NCBI RefSeq assembly: GCF_003048675.2
Contig: NZ_CP060707.1
Coordinates: 806,001 to 870,000, forward strand
Length of the DNA stretch: 64,000 bases
Origin: Campylobacter concisus
GTDB lineage: Bacteria > Campylobacterota > Campylobacteria > Campylobacterales > Campylobacteraceae
Direction: 5' to 3'
The position numbers were made by a program, and so were the translations under genes. Numbering within the stretch: position 1 is the stretch's first letter; each line of letters begins with the position of its first letter. Positions 61,614 to 64,000 of this stretch are shown here, piece after piece. Below the pieces are notes generated by a model. The model had not been told where the DNA came from and did not search any database. It saw only the letters and a program-made list of their open reading frames with translations.

Positions 61614-62375
61614 ATGGAATTTGACCTACTTAGCTACGTCGTCTTTTTTGTGGCTGCATTTTTGGGTGGTTTTATCGACGCGATCGCAGGAGGCGGCGGA
61701 CTGATCACCTTGCTAGCCATCATGGCAATGGGCGTGCCACCGCATCTTGCCCTTGGCACAAACAAGCTTCAAGGCGTCTTTGGCAGCTTCACGGCAACGC
61801 TAAATTTCACTAAAAAAGGGCTGATTGATTACAAAGAGTGCTTTGTTGGCATAGTTTTTACATTCATTGGTGCTCTCGTCGGCGCAACGCTCATCTTATT
61901 TTTAAATGCAAATTTCTTAAAGATCATCATCCCATTTTTGCTAATCGCCATCTTCATCTACACGCTTTTTACGCCAAAGATAGGCGAGAGCGACAGGGCT
62001 GCAAAGATGAATGAGAGGCTATTTTATGTCATATTTGGGCTTATTTTAGGTTTTTATGACGGCTTTTTTGGCCCAGGAGCTGGCTCATTTTGGATGTTTG
62101 CGATGGTGGCACTTATCGGGCTAAATTTAAAAAAGGCAGTCGCTCACACAAAGGCTTTAAATTTCACCAGCAACATCGTAGCACTTGGCGTTTTTATAGC
62201 CGGCGGGCAGATACTTTGGCTAGTTGGCTTTTTGATGGCTGTGGGACAAATTTTAGGAGCATATTTTGGCTCAAATTTAGTCATCAAAAAAGAGGTCAAA
62301 TTTATTAGAACGATGTTTTTGATAGTTGTCGCAGCGACCATTTGCAAACTACTTTTTGACTACTTCAAGGCTTAA
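61614..62375 (+). CDS. TSUP (TauE/SafE) family permease
   Basis: A 253-residue protein with about eight transmembrane helices in two related halves. FLGGFIDAIAGGGGLITLLA and GFYDGFFGPGAGSFWMFAM are the paired family signatures, and ALGTNKLQG and AHTKALNFTSN follow each. TSUP proteins move sulfite, sulfoacetate or other organosulfur anions; the substrate is not deducible. Stands alone between sodC and atpB. Confidence 0.9.
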   Translation: MEFDLLSYVVFFVAAFLGGFIDAIAGGGGLITLLAIMAMGVPPHLALGTNKLQGVFGSFTATLNFTKKGLIDYKECFVGIVFTFIGALVGATLILFLNANFLKIIIPFLLIAIFIYTLFTPKIGESDRAAKMNERLFYVIFGLILGFYDGFFGPGAGSFWMFAMVALIGLNLKKAVAHTKALNFTSNIVALGVFIAGGQILWLVGFLMAVGQILGAYFGSNLVIKKEVKFIRTMFLIVVAATICKLLFDYFKA

Positions 62376-62404
62376 AATTAAAAATGTTTTAACAATAATT
62401 TTGT

Positions 62405-62410
62405 TACAAT
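62405..62410 (+). promoter_or_regulatory. -10 element for atpB
   Basis: TTGTTACAATC, 30 bases before the atpB start. Confidence 0.55.
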
Positions 62411-62440
62411 CACGCAAAATTCTAAATCTAAGGTAAATCA

Positions 62441-63124
62441 ATGAAAGATTTGTTTCTATTCTCAAATTTGCTAAACCATTCACATGCCTTCATCTACGCA
62501 TTTCACTTTTGCCTTGTAGCTTTGATCATCCTCATCGTTGCTTACATCGCAAGGAGTAAAATGCAACTTGTGCCAAGGGGCCTTCAAAACATAGTTGAGG
62601 CTTATTTAGAGGGCGTTATCTCTATGGGCAAGGATACTTTAGGTAGCGAAAAGCTAGCTAGAAAATACCTCCCACTTGTCGCAACTATCGGCTTTATCGT
62701 ATTTTTCTCAAACGTCATCGGCATCATCCCTGGCTTTGAGTCACCAAGCTCAAGCTTAAATTTAACTCTAGTTTTGGCTTTGGTTGTATTTATTTACTAC
62801 AACTTTGAGGGCATTAGAGAAAATGGCTTTTTCAAATACTTTGGACACTTTATGGGACCAAACAAATTTCTAGCTCCTATTATGTTTCCAGTCGAAGTCA
62901 TCTCGCATCTTTCACGTGTAGTTTCGCTATCTTTCCGTCTTTTTGGTAACATCAAGGGCGATGACTTGTTCTTACTTGCGATGCTTACACTTGCACCATG
63001 GTTTGCTCCACTTCCAGCCTTTGCACTTCTAACACTTATGGCTGTTTTGCAAACATTTATCTTCATGATGCTAACTTACGTTTATCTAGCTGGCGCAGTC
63101 GCTATTAGCGAGCACGAGCATTAA
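62441..63124 (+). CDS. atpB: F0F1 ATP synthase subunit a
   Basis: A 227-residue membrane subunit that forms the proton half-channels. Five to six helices; the essential Arg is in [14 protein letters not shown], followed by the conserved [15 protein letters not shown]. As in other epsilonproteobacteria, atpB stands apart from the rest of the atp genes. Own -10 (TACAAT at 62405-62410) and its own terminator. Confidence 0.96.
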   Translation: MKDLFLFSNLLNHSHAFIYAFHFCLVALIILIVAYIARSKMQLVPRGLQNIVEAYLEGVISMGKDTLGSEKLARKYLPLVATIGFIVFFSNVIGIIPGFESPSSSLNLTLVLALVVFIYYNFEGIRENGFFKYFGHFMGPNKFLAPIMFPVEVISHLSRVVSLSFRLFGNIKGDDLFLLAMLTLAPWFAPLPAFALLTLMAVLQTFIFMMLTYVYLAGAVAISEHEH

Positions 63125-63129
63125 AATTT

Positions 63130-63160
63130 AAAGCCATATTTTTATATGGCTTTTCTCTTT
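63130..63160 (+). terminator. Rho-independent terminator after atpB
   Basis: AAAGCCATAT / ATATGGCTTT stem, TTTT loop, then TCTCTTT, just beyond the stop codon. Confidence 0.85.
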
Positions 63161-63251
63161 TTTAAATTTCTACTATATTTCAAATTTTGTTTTATAAATT
63201 TAGTGAATAATTAAGCAGTAAAAATGTGCGCCATTTCTAGCGCACATAAAT

Positions 63252-64000
63252 TTATTTTCTGTGGTCGTATTTCCAGCCCATTTTTTCAAGCTTTTCAACG
63301 ATCTCGACAACGTAGTCAGTCACACAATCAAGCATCTTTTGACCTTTTTCTAGGCTAGCTTTTGTGCTATCTCCAGTAGCACCTGTCTCTGTTACCTCTT
63401 TGATATCCCAGATGATGGTGCTAAACTCGCCAAAACCGATAACGTCATGAGGCACTTGTGACTTTGCGTACTCTAAATTTACAAGCTCAGGTTTAACCGC
63501 CATAGTTATAGAAGTCTCGCCCTCTCCGCCGTGACCAAGTCCGTCCCAGACGTCAAATGTACCTTTAAGTCTAGCTCCTGTGATGTTCCACCAAGCAGGG
63601 ATAAAGACCAAAACAGCGTCTTTATGTCTATCTTTTACCTTTCTAGCAGCGATCTCAAGGGCAGGTATATTGCCGTCGTGGCCATTTAGGATGATGATAT
63701 GTTTTATGCCATTGTTTATAAGGCTCTCAAAAATGTCTTCAGCGATCGCTATCGTGGTTTCAAATCTAAGAGTGACTGACATAGGAAATTGATTGTAGTG
63801 GATAGAAGTACCAAAAGGCACGCCTGGAACAACGATAGTCTTTCCAAGTCTTAGAGCTGCTCTTTTTGCGATCTCTTCAGGCACAAAAAGGTCAGGGCCA
63901 AGCGGCAGGTGCCAGCCGTGGCTCTCGCAGCTACCAAAGGTCGTGATAGCGCTATCTATCTCGTGCGCCTCAAATTTTTGCTTTAGCTCTCTTGCGCTAA
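63252..64000 (-). CDS. Creatininase-family amidohydrolase, 5' end outside window
   Basis: The minus-strand frame continues to the window edge, so the start is missing. An ATG-like start at 63884 is internal, because GSCESHGWHLPLGPDLFVP upstream of it is the conserved metal-site region of creatininase-family proteins (usually GSxEQHGxHLPxxTD). Further motifs: LILNGHDGN-like IILNGHDGNIPAL and GHGGEGETS. These enzymes hydrolyse small amides such as creatinine or FAPy compounds with two metals; the substrate here is unknown. Confidence 0.88.
   Translation of the reverse strand, partial: SARELKQKFEAHEIDSAITTFGSCESHGWHLPLGPDLFVPEEIAKRAALRLGKTIVVPGVPFGTSIHYNQFPMSVTLRFETTIAIAEDIFESLINNGIKHIIILNGHDGNIPALEIAARKVKDRHKDAVLVFIPAWWNITGARLKGTFDVWDGLGHGGEGETSITMAVKPELVNLEYAKSQVPHDVIGFGEFSTIIWDIKEVTETGATGDSTKASLEKGQKMLDCVTDYVVEIVEKLEKMGWKYDHRK

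Overview
The window is chromosomal DNA of a Campylobacter (Epsilonproteobacteria / Campylobacterota). It is AT-rich, the word AAATTT is very frequent, genes are tightly packed with many TTG/GTG starts, and several blocks keep the order known from C. jejuni: cprS-cprR-htrA-cbpA-hspR-kefB, a polyprenyl synthetase-hemA-proS-fxsA-hemC-ubiD, flaG-fliD-fliS, thiL-truD and rsmD-flgI-flgJ-flgM-flgN-flgK. The gene set, including a periplasmic SodC and fused MsrA/MsrB, suggests a species outside the jejuni/coli pair, such as the concisus group; this is inference. No 16S gene is present to settle it.

Layout. 1-6 kb: a truncated membrane DnaJ-like gene, purH, msrAB and a three-gene DUF2249 / heme-copper-like membrane protein / DUF59 module. 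6-10.9 kb (minus strand): ftsZ, ftsA, a PpiD-like chaperone and a class II aldolase-fold pseudoenzyme. 11-20.5 kb: rsmH, an FtsL-like gene, a FUSC transporter, then a chain of overlapping genes (D-amino acid transaminase, DUF523, membrane protein, a fused NlpC/P60-M15 lipoprotein, PIF1-like helicase, FliL-like protein). 20.5-25 kb: lolA, secA and a LolC/E permease. 25-32 kb: the heat-shock and envelope-stress block kefB-hspR-cbpA / htrA-cprR-cprS. 32-41 kb: metY, a HAD phosphatase, prenyl and haem synthesis genes, proS. 41-46.3 kb: a less conserved stretch with an Imm10-like gene, a LRAT-fold gene, ubiD and over 2 kb of gene-free, repeat-bearing DNA. 46.3-52.3 kb: a lineage-specific gene, thiL, truD, a chemoreceptor and RNase P RNA. 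52.3-60.9 kb: two flagellar clusters facing opposite directions. 60.9-64 kb: sodC, a TSUP permease, atpB and a creatininase-family gene cut by the window end.

How genes work together. Cell division (FtsZ, FtsA, FtsL-like, RsmH), protein export and envelope quality control (SecA, LolA, LolC/E, PpiD-like, HtrA, CprRS) and late flagellar assembly (FliD, FliS, FlaG, FlgI, FlgJ, FlgM, FlgN, FlgK) dominate. Flagellar timing can be read in the DNA: a sigma54-type promoter before flgI and near-identical sigma28-type promoters before flaG and flgM. An inverted repeat matching the HspR operator lies upstream of cbpA-hspR.

Most notable non-standard structures: a decayed inverted copy of about 235 bp of ubiD directly downstream of ubiD; a 32-nt repeat of the RNase P RNA 3' end just beyond rnpB that could compete for helix P1; the C40-M15 peptidoglycan hydrolase fusion; the accessory interval between hemC and ubiD; and the extreme density of AAATTT, which fits the RAATTY methylation motif used for self-DNA recognition in C. 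jejuni.
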